Made by a program: the position numbers and the translations under genes
Origin: Clostridiales bacterium
GTDB lineage: Bacteria > Bacillota > Clostridia > Christensenellales > Aristaeellaceae
Direction: 5' to 3'
Assembly (NCBI GenBank): GCA_004556395.1
Contig: SFHK01000055.1
Location: 1-15,820, forward strand
Length of the DNA stretch: 15,820 nt
The notes under the pieces: model-generated
Seen by the model: the letters and a program-made list of their open reading frames with translations, nothing else
Database searches by the model: none
Told to the model about the DNA's origin: nothing
Part shown: positions 7,076 through 14,196 of the stretch, in pieces
Numbering within the stretch: position 1 is the stretch's first letter
Layout: every line of letters begins with the position of its first letter

Positions 7076-7882
7076 ATGAAGCTTCGGTATTTGGGAACCG
7101 CGGCGGCGGAGGGCGTTCCGGCGGTGTTCTGCCCGTGTCCGGCGTGCGCGCACGCGCGGAAGGTCGGCGGCAAAGAGGTTCGCACGCGCTCGGGCGCCAT
7201 CGTCGACGACGCGCTCAAGCTGGACTTTCCCGGCGACGCGTACATGCAGGCGCTGAAATGGGGACTGGACTATTCGAAGCTTCAGCATGTGCTGATCACG
7301 CATACCCATCGCGACCATTTCTGCCCCGAGGAATTCGAAAATCGCTTCAAGCCCTTTTCGCAGCTTCCGGAGGACGCCGCGCCGCTCACGGTGTACGGCA
7401 GTGCGCAGGCGCGCGAAAAGCTGGCGGCGTATTTGAAGGACGGCGTGCTGGAGTTCGTCGCGCTGAAGCCCTACGATACCGTGGACGCGGGCGGCTACCG
7501 GGTGACGGCGCTGAACGCCGTGCACGCCTTCAACGAGACGGCGCTGTTCTATCGCATTGAAAAGGACGGAAAGCGGCTTCTGTACGCGCACGACACGGAC
7601 GAGTTCACGCCCGAGCATCTGGAATTTCTGAAGGGCGCGCGGCTGGACATCGTGTCGCTGGACTGCACGAACGGCGTGCTCGAGTGCGACTACATCGGGC
7701 ACATGGGCATTTCGGACAACCTGCGCATGCGCGAGAAGCTGTATGAAATCGGGGCGGCGGATGAGAAAACGATCTTTGTGGCCAACCATTTTTCCCACAA
7801 CGGCGTGGCGCCGTATGACGAGATGTGCCGGCGGCTGCCCGGCTTCATCGTGTCCTGCGACGGCCTGACCGTGGAGGCATAG
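7076..7882 (+). CDS. Metallo-beta-lactamase-fold hydrolase, PhnP-like
   Basis: This 268-residue cytoplasmic metalloenzyme has the HxHxDH motif THTHRDH at 75-81 (H76, H78, D80, H81), a further His150, Asp173 (HDTDE) and His238, which together can hold two metal ions. A cysteine cluster near the N-terminus (C19, C21, C24 in FCPCPACAHAR) followed by RTRSGAIV resembles PhnP and related phosphodiesterases, which carry an extra structural zinc site. The substrate is unknown; cyclic phosphate or another phosphodiester is the best guess from the family. The ATG at 7076 is preferred over the in-frame ATG at 7070 because the AGGGAG at 7062-7067 is 8 nt from the former and only 2 nt from the latter. It is the first gene of the operon with nfnA, nfnB and a fucosidase. 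Confidence 0.88.
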   Translation: MKLRYLGTAAAEGVPAVFCPCPACAHARKVGGKEVRTRSGAIVDDALKLDFPGDAYMQALKWGLDYSKLQHVLITHTHRDHFCPEEFENRFKPFSQLPEDAAPLTVYGSAQAREKLAAYLKDGVLEFVALKPYDTVDAGGYRVTALNAVHAFNETALFYRIEKDGKRLLYAHDTDEFTPEHLEFLKGARLDIVSLDCTNGVLECDYIGHMGISDNLRMREKLYEIGAADEKTIFVANHFSHNGVAPYDEMCRRLPGFIVSCDGLTVEA

Positions 7883-7892
7883 GAGGACGAAC

Positions 7893-8735
7893 ATGTATCC
7901 CATCGTAAAAAAACAAGTACTGAACGAAGAGGTATCGCTGATGGAGGTGCGCGCGCCGCTGGCTGCGCGCCATGCCCGCCCGGGCCAGTTTATCATTCTG
8001 CGCGTAGACGAAAACGGCGAGCGCATTCCGCTGACCATCGCCGATTTCGACCGCGAAAAGGGCACGGTCACCGTGATTTTCCAGAAGGTGGGCGCGACCA
8101 CGAAGCTGCTGGATCAGAAAAACGAGGGCGATTCGCTGGCGGATTTCGTCGGCCCGCTGGGAAGGGCCTCCGAGTTTGACGGCGTTCACCGCGCGGCGGT
8201 GATCGGCGGCGGACTGGGCGTGGCGATTGCGTATCCGCAGGCCAAGGCGCTCAAGGCGCTGGGCGCGCGGGTCGATTTAATCGTGGGCTTCCGGAAGGAA
8301 TCGCTGATTCTGCTGGAGGACGAATTGAAGGCCGCGTCGGACGAGCTGACGATCATGACCGACGACGGTTCGAACGGCCATAAGGGCTTCGTCACCGACG
8401 CGCTGCGCGAGCGGCTTTCCGCGGGAAAGACGTATGACGAGGTGATCGCCATCGGCCCGATTCCCATGATGAAGGCCGTGTGCGAAATGACGCGCCCGTA
8501 TGGAATCAAAACGATCGTATCGATGAACTCCGTGATGATCGACGGCACCGGCATGTGCGGGTGCTGCCGGCTTACGGTGAACGGCGAGACCCGCTTCGCC
8601 TGCGTGGACGGCCCGGAATTCGACGGCCATCAGGTGGACTTTGACGGCGCCGCCCGCCGCGGGCGCATGTACCGCGCCGAGGAAGCGCTTGCGGTCGAGA
8701 CCCATATCTGCCATCTGACAGGGGAGGTGCGCTGA
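7893..8735 (+). CDS. nfnA: NfnA: small subunit of electron-bifurcating ferredoxin:NADP+ oxidoreductase
   Basis: This 280-residue flavoprotein is related to ferredoxin-NADP reductases and dihydroorotate dehydrogenase PyrK. With NfnB it couples NADH, NADPH and ferredoxin by flavin-based electron bifurcation in anaerobes. The FAD site shows ERIPLTIAD at 43-51 and the nucleotide site VIGGGLGVAIAYP at 103-115. The [2Fe-2S] region reads DGTGMCGCC at 217-225 with a last Cys at 237. Asp217 stands where PyrK has the first of four Cys, matching the known Asp ligand of NfnA. One extra Cys (C224) sits between the two ligands. A perfect AGGAGG lies 6 nt before the ATG. The gap to the hydrolase is 10 nt and to nfnB 1 nt. 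Confidence 0.93.
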   Translation: MYPIVKKQVLNEEVSLMEVRAPLAARHARPGQFIILRVDENGERIPLTIADFDREKGTVTVIFQKVGATTKLLDQKNEGDSLADFVGPLGRASEFDGVHRAAVIGGGLGVAIAYPQAKALKALGARVDLIVGFRKESLILLEDELKAASDELTIMTDDGSNGHKGFVTDALRERLSAGKTYDEVIAIGPIPMMKAVCEMTRPYGIKTIVSMNSVMIDGTGMCGCCRLTVNGETRFACVDGPEFDGHQVDFDGAARRGRMYRAEEALAVETHICHLTGEVR

Positions 8736-8736
8736 C

Positions 8737-10149
8737 ATGCAGATGAACAAAACGCCCATGCCCGAGCAGGATCCGCGCGTCCGCGCGCACAATTTTGAAG
8801 AGGTCGCCACGGGCTACACCGCCGAAATGGCGATTCAGGAGGCGCAGCGCTGTCTGGACTGCCGGCACAAGCCGTGCGTCGAGGGCTGCCCCGTCAACGT
8901 GAAGATTCCCGATTTCATTCGTCTGCTGAAAAAGGGCGACGCGCGCGCCGCCTATGATGTAATCCGGCAGGACAACGCGCTGCCTGCCATCTGCGGCCGC
9001 GTGTGCCCGCAGGAAACGCAGTGCGAGGCCAGATGCGTGCGCGGCATCAGGGGAGAGCCTGTGGGCATCGGCCGTCTGGAGCGCTATGCCGCCGACACGG
9101 CGATGGCGGAGGAAGCCGCGGGCGAAGCGAAAGTGAACGCCGAAAACGCGAAGGCGCGCGTGGCCGTGGTCGGCTCCGGCCCGGCGGGTCTGTCCTGCGC
9201 GGGCGAATTGAACCGCATGGGCTACGACGTGACCATCTTTGAAGCGCTGCACACGCCCGGCGGCGTGCTGGTGTACGGCATTCCGGAATTCCGTCTGCCC
9301 AAGCAGCTGGTGCGGCGGGAAATCGACGGCCTTGAGCGCGCGGGCGTGAAGATCGTGACCAACGCCGTGATCGGCAAGTCCATCACGCTGAACGAGCTTC
9401 TGGAGGAAGAGGGCTTCTCCGCCGCGTTCGTCGGCAGCGGCGCGGGGCTTCCGCGGTTCCAGAACATCGAGGGCGAGCAGCTGTCCGGCGTGTATTCGGC
9501 CAACGAATTTCTCACGCGCGTGAACCTGATGAAGGCCTACCGCTTCCCGGAATACCTCACGCCCGTGCGCGCGGGCAAGCGCGTGGCCGTCGTGGGCGGC
9601 GGCAACGTGGCGATGGACGCGGCGCGCTGCGCGCTGCGGCTGGGCGCGGAGAAGGTCATGATCGTGTACCGCCGCGGCGAGGAGGAAATGCCCGCCCGCC
9701 GGGAGGAAATCGAGCATGCGCGCGAGGAGGGCGTCGAGTTCGCCCTGCTCACCAATCCCGTGAAGTTCACCGGCGATGAGAACGGCAGCGTGACCGGCAT
9801 GACCTGCGTGCGCATGGCGCTGGGCGAGCCGGACGCTTCCGGCCGCCGCCGTCCCGCGCCCGTGCCGGGCAGCGAGTTTGAAACCGAAATCTCCTGCGCC
9901 GTGATCGCCATCGGCAATTCGCCGAACCCGCTCATCGCGCAGACCACGCCCGGCCTTGAGACTCAGAAGTGGGGCGGCATCGTGGTGAAGGGCGACACGC
10001 TGGCCACGTCCGTGCCCGGCGTATACGCGGGCGGCGACGCGGTAACCGGCGCGGCGACCGTCATCCTCGCCATGGGCGCGGGCAAGAAGGCCGCGCGGGA
10101 AATCGACGAATACCTGCGCGCGAAGAACGGAGAGGACGCAAAGGCATGA
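8737..10149 (+). CDS. nfnB: NfnB: large subunit, glutamate synthase small-chain-like
   Basis: At 470 residues this matches the length of NfnB. The N-terminal ferredoxin-like domain carries two groups of Cys for two [4Fe-4S] clusters (C39, C42, C47, C51 and C86, C90, C96, C100). The FAD site GSGPAGL is at 146-152, and the NADP(H) site GGGNVAMD is at 287-294. The C-terminal AGGDAVTGAATVILAMGAGK (431-450) is typical. Similar chains serve glutamate synthase (GltD) and dihydropyrimidine dehydrogenase, but an adjacent nfnA-type gene and no GltB in the window favour NfnB. GGGGAGG at 8721-8727 sits 9 nt before the first ATG, which supports 8737 over the ATG at 8743. The stop overlaps the fucosidase start. 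Confidence 0.93.
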   Translation: MQMNKTPMPEQDPRVRAHNFEEVATGYTAEMAIQEAQRCLDCRHKPCVEGCPVNVKIPDFIRLLKKGDARAAYDVIRQDNALPAICGRVCPQETQCEARCVRGIRGEPVGIGRLERYAADTAMAEEAAGEAKVNAENAKARVAVVGSGPAGLSCAGELNRMGYDVTIFEALHTPGGVLVYGIPEFRLPKQLVRREIDGLERAGVKIVTNAVIGKSITLNELLEEEGFSAAFVGSGAGLPRFQNIEGEQLSGVYSANEFLTRVNLMKAYRFPEYLTPVRAGKRVAVVGGGNVAMDAARCALRLGAEKVMIVYRRGEEEMPARREEIEHAREEGVEFALLTNPVKFTGDENGSVTGMTCVRMALGEPDASGRRRPAPVPGSEFETEISCAVIAIGNSPNPLIAQTTPGLETQKWGGIVVKGDTLATSVPGVYAGGDAVTGAATVILAMGAGKKAAREIDEYLRAKNGEDAKA

Positions 10150-11336
10150 AGAATCGCTTTGGCATGTTCATCCACTGGGGCATTTACGCGCTGTACGCCG
10201 ACCACGAGCAGGTGCTGGCGCGCCGGAATCTGGACAACGCGGCCTACGAGCGCCGCATGGCCGAGTTCAATCCCGTGAGGTACGATCCCGAGGAATGGGT
10301 GAAGCTCGCGAAGGACGCGGGCATGCGCTACATCTGCTTTACCGCCAAGCACCACGACGGCTTCTGCATGTGGGACACGCGCGAGACGGCGTACAACATC
10401 ATGAACACGCCCTATGGCAGGGACGTTCTGAAGCTTCTGAGCGACGCCTGCCGGAAGCACGGCATGGCGCTGTCCCTCTACTATTCCAATCCGGACTGGC
10501 ACGAGCCGAGCGCCTATAATCCGCTTTCCACGCACCAGTGGAAGTCCATCGACCCGTCAAAGGGGGGCAGTGAGAAGTATCGCGCGTTCGTGAAGGCGCA
10601 GCTGACCGAGCTTCTGACGAACTACGGCCCGATCTACACGCTGTTCTGGGACATTCCGCCGCGATATGAGGATCCGTCGCTGAACGCGCTGGCGCGCCGC
10701 CTGCAGCCCGGCATACTGATCAACGACCGCGGCTACGACGCGGGCGACTTTTCCACGCCGGAGCGCAGCGTTCCCGAGGGCAGCCGCTTCGAGCGCATGA
10801 CCGAGGCGTGCGATTCCGTGGGCGAGCAGAGCTGGGGCTATCGCGAAAACGAGGACTACCACACGCCGCGCTATCTGATGAGCGCCATCGACAAGATCAT
10901 GGCCATGGGCGGAAGCTATCTGCTGAACGTCGGCCCCATGGCGGACGGCCGCATCCCGGACGAAGCCGCGCGCATCGTCCGCCGCGTCGGCGACTGGTAT
11001 ACACGCATGAACGGCGCGCTGGAGGATACCCTGCCCGACCCGTTCGACTACCAGATTCCCGCGAACCCCGTCATCGCGCTGACGAAGGCTGGAAAGACGT
11101 ACCTTCATTTCTATAAGGGCCTCACCTCCACCGCCGTCACCCTGCGCGCCTGCCCCAAAATCCCCCGCGCCGTGCGCCTGCTGAATAACGCCCAATTCCT
11201 CCCCTTCGAGGAAACGGCCCTCCCCAACCATTTCGACCAACACGGCCGGGCCCTCGGCCCCGTCCTCCATATCCACCATATCCCCGCCGAATCCCTCGAC
11301 TCCGAACCCCTCGTGCTCGAAATCGAGTGGGAATGA
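10146..11336 (+). CDS. GH29 alpha-L-fucosidase, cytoplasmic
   Basis: This 396-residue glycoside hydrolase family 29 enzyme removes terminal alpha-L-fucose from glycans. Family landmarks are present: RFGMFIHWGIY at 4-14, TAKHHDGFCMW at 66-76, the likely nucleophile Asp169 in LFWDIPP (166-172), and NVGPMADGRIP at 261-271. A small beta-sandwich seems to fill 300-396. There is no signal peptide, so it should act on imported fucosylated oligosaccharides. The ATG at 10146 overlaps the nfnB stop (ATGA), so it is translationally coupled. The general acid/base cannot be assigned by eye. The last roughly 200 nt change base skew: in 11161-11280 I count 56 C and 22 G, while 10801-10860 has 16 C and 23 G. 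Codons move from CTG to CTC and towards CCC. Confidence 0.92.
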   Translation: MKNRFGMFIHWGIYALYADHEQVLARRNLDNAAYERRMAEFNPVRYDPEEWVKLAKDAGMRYICFTAKHHDGFCMWDTRETAYNIMNTPYGRDVLKLLSDACRKHGMALSLYYSNPDWHEPSAYNPLSTHQWKSIDPSKGGSEKYRAFVKAQLTELLTNYGPIYTLFWDIPPRYEDPSLNALARRLQPGILINDRGYDAGDFSTPERSVPEGSRFERMTEACDSVGEQSWGYRENEDYHTPRYLMSAIDKIMAMGGSYLLNVGPMADGRIPDEAARIVRRVGDWYTRMNGALEDTLPDPFDYQIPANPVIALTKAGKTYLHFYKGLTSTAVTLRACPKIPRAVRLLNNAQFLPFEETALPNHFDQHGRALGPVLHIHHIPAESLDSEPLVLEIEWE

Positions 11337-11342
11337 GCGGAA

Positions 11343-11402
11343 GTTCTCATTAGAACAGGCCGGCCGCTTTCCGTTGATTCCGGAAAACAGCCGGCTTTCC
11401 GG
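11343..11402 (+). repeat. Nested inverted repeats after the fucosidase gene
   Basis: Directly after the fucosidase stop there is a small hairpin, GTTCT-CATT-AGAAC (11343-11356). A larger imperfect one follows: GCCGGC (11359-11364) pairs with GCCGGC (11390-11395), and TTTCCG (11368-11373) pairs with CGGAAA (11381-11386). A rival stem, CCGGAAA (11380-11386) with TTTCCGG (11396-11402), uses the same arm. No T-run follows, so this is not a classic intrinsic terminator. It may protect or end the operon mRNA. Confidence 0.5.
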
Positions 11403-11430
11403 CAAAACCAAAATGCAACACGATCGGGGG

Positions 11431-11459
11431 TTGCATTCCGGGAGAAAATGGGGTATAAT
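11431..11459 (+). promoter_or_regulatory. Promoter of tRNA-Arg
   Basis: A consensus TATAAT at 11454-11459 has TTGCAT at 11431-11436, with 17 nt between. Only the first three bases of the -35 match. Transcription would start a few bases before the tRNA at 11472. Confidence 0.6.
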
Positions 11460-11471
11460 GAAGTGTGTTCT

Positions 11472-11544
11472 GCGCCCGTAGCTCAGTGGATAGAGTGTTC
11501 GACTCCGACTCGAAAGACCGTGGGTTCGAATCCCGCCGGGCGCG
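11472..11544 (+). tRNA. tRNA-Arg (anticodon CCG)
   Basis: The cloverleaf folds completely. Acceptor GCGCCCG (11472-11478) pairs with CGGGCGC (11537-11543). The D-stem is GCTC/GAGT with a G-U closing pair, and the anticodon stem is TTCGA/TCGAA. The seven-base loop CTCCGAC has anticodon CCG at 11505-11507, T33 and A37. The T-arm has GTGGG/CCCGC around TTCGAAT. The discriminator is G at 11544. CCA is not encoded, so it must be added by a nucleotidyltransferase. It reads the codon CGG. Confidence 0.96.
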
Positions 11545-11548
11545 CGTG

Positions 11549-11578
11549 AGGGAATCCGGAGGCGGGTTCCCTTTTTTT
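11549..11578 (+). terminator. Intrinsic terminator of tRNA-Arg
   Basis: AGGGAATCC (11549-11557) pairs with GGGTTCCCT (11564-11572) in a 9-bp stem with one G-T pair and a GGAGGC loop. It is followed by TTTTTTT (11572-11578). It starts only 5 nt after the tRNA end. Confidence 0.9.
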
Positions 11579-11633
11579 ATCCTCGATTTGCCTGAAAAAC
11601 ATAAAAAAGTTCCATATTTCGGAAAGAAAGGGC

Positions 11634-11662
11634 TTGATTTATTCATCGAGACACATTATACT
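11634..11662 (+). promoter_or_regulatory. Promoter of the triple-SH3 secreted protein
   Basis: TTGATT (11634-11639) and TATACT (11657-11662) are 17 nt apart, close to the sigma-A consensus. The start site would be near 11669, leaving a leader of about 33 nt before the TTG start. Confidence 0.75.
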
Positions 11663-11701
11663 GTAATCAAACAGAAATATATTGAAAAGAAGGCAAAATC
11701 C

Positions 11702-12802
11702 TTGAGCATAAAGAGATGGTTGGCGGCTTGTCTGGTGCTGTTTCTGCTGGCGTGCAGCTTGCCTGCCTACGCGACGGACTGGGTGGCGAAGGTTACGCAG
11801 CAGTCCACGGTATACGCCAAGGCGAACACCTCCTCCAAGGTGCTGGGCAAGGTGAAGGCGAATACCGTGCTTACGGTGGACGCTACCAAAAACGGCTGGG
11901 CGCGCGTGACCATGAACGGCAAAACCGGCTTCATGAAGGCCGCGAACGTTAAAAAGACCACGAAGACGATGTATGTGAACGTCGCCTCGATGGCGGTTTA
12001 CGCGTCTAACAAAACCTCCTCGAAGAAGCTGGCGGCGATGGCCTACGGCGAATCGGTGAAGATGGAGGCGACGAACGGCGAGTGGGCGCGCATTGTGAAC
12101 GGCAGGAAGGTCGGCTTCTGCAAGAAGAGCTCGCTGACCTCGAAGAATCCGAACACGATGAAGACCACCGTGTACACGCAGTCCGCCAATGTGAAGGTTT
12201 ACAAGCATCCGTCCACGTCCGCGGACTTGAAGGGCACGCTGAAGAAGATGAACACGAAGCTGACGGTCGTGGCCATGTTTGACGGACAGACGTGGTGCCG
12301 CGTGAAAAACGGCAGTCAGTACGGCTTTATCAAAAAGAGCGATCTGGACACGAGAAAGTATGACGGCTATTCCACCGCCAGGGGTGCCGGCGGCAAGGCC
12401 ATTGCGATGGACTGGTGGAAGAGCAGCATTCAGTCGATCTTCCCGCGCGGCGGCACGGCCATCGTGACGGACGTGAAGACCGGCATCACGTGGAAGGTCT
12501 ATCGCGGCGGCGGCACCAACCATGCCGACGTGCAGCCGAAGACAGACGAAGACACCCGCGCCATGAAGAAGGCCTGCGGCAGCGATTATGCGACGTGGCA
12601 TCGCCGCGCGATCTGGGTTTCGATCGGCGGCAAGCGCTACGCGGCCTCGATGAACTGCAAGGCGCACGGCGATGGATCCATTTCCGGCAACAACTACAAC
12701 GGTCACTTCTGCATTCACTTTGTGAACAGCCGCACCCACGGCGGCAACGCCGTGTGTCCGCTGCATCAGGCGGCCATCAAGACCGCGCTGAGCGCGAGCT
12801 GA
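11702..12802 (+). CDS. Secreted triple-SH3 protein with unnamed Cys/His-rich C-terminal domain
   Basis: I chose the TTG at 11702. It lies 8 nt after AGAAGG (11688-11693), downstream of a good promoter, and begins exactly at a signal peptide (residues 1-24: SIKRW, long hydrophobic core, SLPAYA before TDW). The in-frame ATG at 11465 would overlap the tRNA and its terminator. The mature 366-residue product has three SH3 repeats (about 28-84, 88-148, 156-216), each with a W/G-aromatic pattern such as NGWARVTMNGKTGFMKA. The C-terminal domain (about 228-366) has TGITWKVYRGGGTNHAD (260-276), RYAASMNCKAHG (312-323) and GHFCIHFVNSRTHGG (334-348). I recognise this as recurring behind SH3 repeats in clostridial proteins but know no function. 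The conserved-looking His/Cys set (H274, H322, H335, C337, H339) suggests a catalytic or metal site. It probably binds the cell wall. Confidence 0.85.
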   Translation: MSIKRWLAACLVLFLLACSLPAYATDWVAKVTQQSTVYAKANTSSKVLGKVKANTVLTVDATKNGWARVTMNGKTGFMKAANVKKTTKTMYVNVASMAVYASNKTSSKKLAAMAYGESVKMEATNGEWARIVNGRKVGFCKKSSLTSKNPNTMKTTVYTQSANVKVYKHPSTSADLKGTLKKMNTKLTVVAMFDGQTWCRVKNGSQYGFIKKSDLDTRKYDGYSTARGAGGKAIAMDWWKSSIQSIFPRGGTAIVTDVKTGITWKVYRGGGTNHADVQPKTDEDTRAMKKACGSDYATWHRRAIWVSIGGKRYAASMNCKAHGDGSISGNNYNGHFCIHFVNSRTHGGNAVCPLHQAAIKTALSAS

Positions 12803-12850
12803 CCGGGGATTATTTCACTTCATCGACATAATTTCGTTTCAACGCTCCGC

Positions 12851-12879
12851 TTGTCAATCCGGCTTCCGCGCGTTATAAT
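12851..12879 (+). promoter_or_regulatory. Near-consensus promoter of the two-gene membrane operon
   Basis: TTGTCA (12851-12856) and TATAAT (12874-12879) are separated by 17 nt, a match at 11 of 12 consensus positions. It is the strongest-looking promoter in the window. Transcription should begin near 12886. Confidence 0.85.
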
Positions 12880-12913
12880 AGAAGCATGATTGAAAAGGCG
12901 GAGCGTGAATTCT

Positions 12914-13627
12914 ATGCCCAACACCCGGATTACCCGTCAAAAGTGGAAGGATCATTTTTCCTACGCGAAAAAAGTGTATATCATCGGAATCCTGCTTGCG
13001 CTGGGAGCCGCCAGCCTGATTTATTCCGTCACGCGCTATCAGGCGCCCAACGAGCGCGCGGTGCAGATCGCGCTGGTCGACAGCTATACCGCGCCCGAAA
13101 AACTGGATGAAATCGTGCCCGCGCTTCTGAAGGCCGGACAGGCCTTTGACGACACGCTGGAGGAGGTTCAGTTCCTCTCCATCCCCTACAGCGGAGACGG
13201 CGCCGCCGATTACGAGGGCGCGAAGGTCTACACGGTGCAGGTGTACGCCGGAGACAACGATATTTACATCGAGAATAAAACGATGATGGAAGAGCTGATC
13301 GACCAGAACTATTGCGTGCCGCTGGATACGTTTGAGGGCTTTGAGGAATTCACGCGCCGTCATCCCGAGGTGGAGGTGCTTTACGCCGTTCCGGGCGCGA
13401 ATCAGGCGGACGGAAAAGAAAGCATGGAAGAGGATGCGCCCGTCGAGGAGCCGCGTCCCTATGCGCTGAACGTCTCCACGCTGAAGGGCTTCGCCGAGCG
13501 CGGCGCGCTAAATATGAAGGACAAGTACGCCGCCGTGGTCATCATGAGCAAAAATCAGGAAACGAGCTTTGAGGTGCTTTCCGCGATGTTCGACGCGCTG
13601 GCGCCTTCCGAGGAGGCGGTTTCGTGA
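12914..13627 (+). CDS. Membrane-anchored extracytoplasmic protein of unknown function
   Basis: This 237-residue protein has a short basic N-terminus, one membrane helix (about 21-39) and an acidic outer domain (about 45-237). I do not recognise a named family. Alternating hydrophobic segments such as AVQIALVDSYT (49-59), VYTVQVYAGDNDIYIENKTMMEEL (105-128) and YAAVVIMSKNQ (205-215) suggest an alpha/beta fold, loosely reminiscent of solute-binding lobes. A linker rich in Glu and Pro lies at about 164-182. The ATG at 12914 has GGCGGAG 10 nt upstream. An in-frame TTG at 12890 would lie almost at the predicted transcription start without a ribosome site. Its last bases overlap the next gene (GTGA), so the two are cotranscribed and probably work together. 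Confidence 0.8.
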   Translation: MPNTRITRQKWKDHFSYAKKVYIIGILLALGAASLIYSVTRYQAPNERAVQIALVDSYTAPEKLDEIVPALLKAGQAFDDTLEEVQFLSIPYSGDGAADYEGAKVYTVQVYAGDNDIYIENKTMMEELIDQNYCVPLDTFEGFEEFTRRHPEVEVLYAVPGANQADGKESMEEDAPVEEPRPYALNVSTLKGFAERGALNMKDKYAAVVIMSKNQETSFEVLSAMFDALAPSEEAVS

Positions 13628-14121
13628 CGATTTCCCGCCTTTCCGGCAAGAACCGCCTGAAGCCCGGCTATGGCGTTCTGCTGATTCTCGGGCTCGTGGC
13701 GGCGGTGTTCCTCATGAACCTGCTGCTGGGCGGGTTCATGGCGCTGGGGCTGCCGTTCACCTGCGCGTCCATCCTGTTCTGGGTGTTCTGCGTGGCGCTG
13801 CTGGGACTGGTGTTTCAGCATTTCGGGCTGGTGTATCGCTATGACATCGACGGCGTGAAGCTGATCGTCTCCCGCATCTACCTGCGCAATCCCCGCTTTT
13901 ACGAGCAGGTGCTGCTGCGCGAGATCGTGTTTGTGGGCAGCGAGGAGGAAGCGCGCCGCCGCAATCCCGACGCGCGCGTGAAGCGCGCCTATGCCCGCCG
14001 CGACAAGGACGGCCCGGTGACAGCTGTGACCTTCCGAAAGGACGGCGAGAGCAAAACGCTGCTTCTCCGTCTGGACGACGAAGCGGCGGAATTTCTGAAA
14101 AACGCGGTGAAGAACCGCTGA
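13624..14121 (+). CDS. Small membrane protein with PH-like C-terminal domain
   Basis: This 165-residue protein has two membrane helices (about 17-37 and 44-66) and then a beta-rich cytoplasmic part (about 71-160). That part contains YRYDIDGVKLIVSRIYLRNP, a short helix and a strand rich in basic residues. The arrangement resembles bacterial PH-domain (YdbS/bPH) proteins; the match is by pattern only. It starts at the GTG at 13624, inside the GTGA overlap with the upstream gene, so translation is probably coupled. A hairpin follows 8 nt after the stop. The function is unknown. Confidence 0.8.
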   Translation: MTISRLSGKNRLKPGYGVLLILGLVAAVFLMNLLLGGFMALGLPFTCASILFWVFCVALLGLVFQHFGLVYRYDIDGVKLIVSRIYLRNPRFYEQVLLREIVFVGSEEEARRRNPDARVKRAYARRDKDGPVTAVTFRKDGESKTLLLRLDDEAAEFLKNAVKNR

Positions 14122-14128
14122 CCATTCA

Positions 14129-14160
14129 TCCCGGCCTTGCGATTGTCTGCGAGACCGGGA
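14129..14160 (+). terminator. Probable terminator hairpin between the membrane operon and ogt
   Basis: TCCCGG (14129-14134) pairs with CCGGGA (14155-14160). After one mismatch, CTTGC pairs with GCGAG, with an 8-nt loop GATTGTCT. The following ATTTCTGTTTTTC has a discontinuous T-run, so termination may be partial, with some read-through into ogt. Confidence 0.6.
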
Positions 14161-14196
14161 ATTTCTGTTTTTCTGAGGAAGAGGGGGCTCATCACC

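Noticed and set aside
11472..11544. tRNA-Arg as an integration site for an element
   Set aside because: No repeated tRNA 3' end is visible downstream in the window, and the following genes share the native GC content.
11465..11701. Extension of the triple-SH3 gene to the ATG at 11465
   Set aside because: It would translate through the tRNA, its terminator and the gene's own promoter. The TTG at 11702 has a ribosome site and opens a signal peptide.
11639..12766. 375-codon minus-strand ORF opposite the SH3 protein
   Set aside because: It is His- and Arg-rich with no domain, and the opposite strand has promoter, ribosome site, signal peptide and repeats.
12886..13110. 74-codon ORF starting at the ATG at 12886, possibly a leaderless peptide
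   Set aside because: The ATG coincides with the predicted transcription start, but the frame is a shift of the membrane protein and the product looks random.
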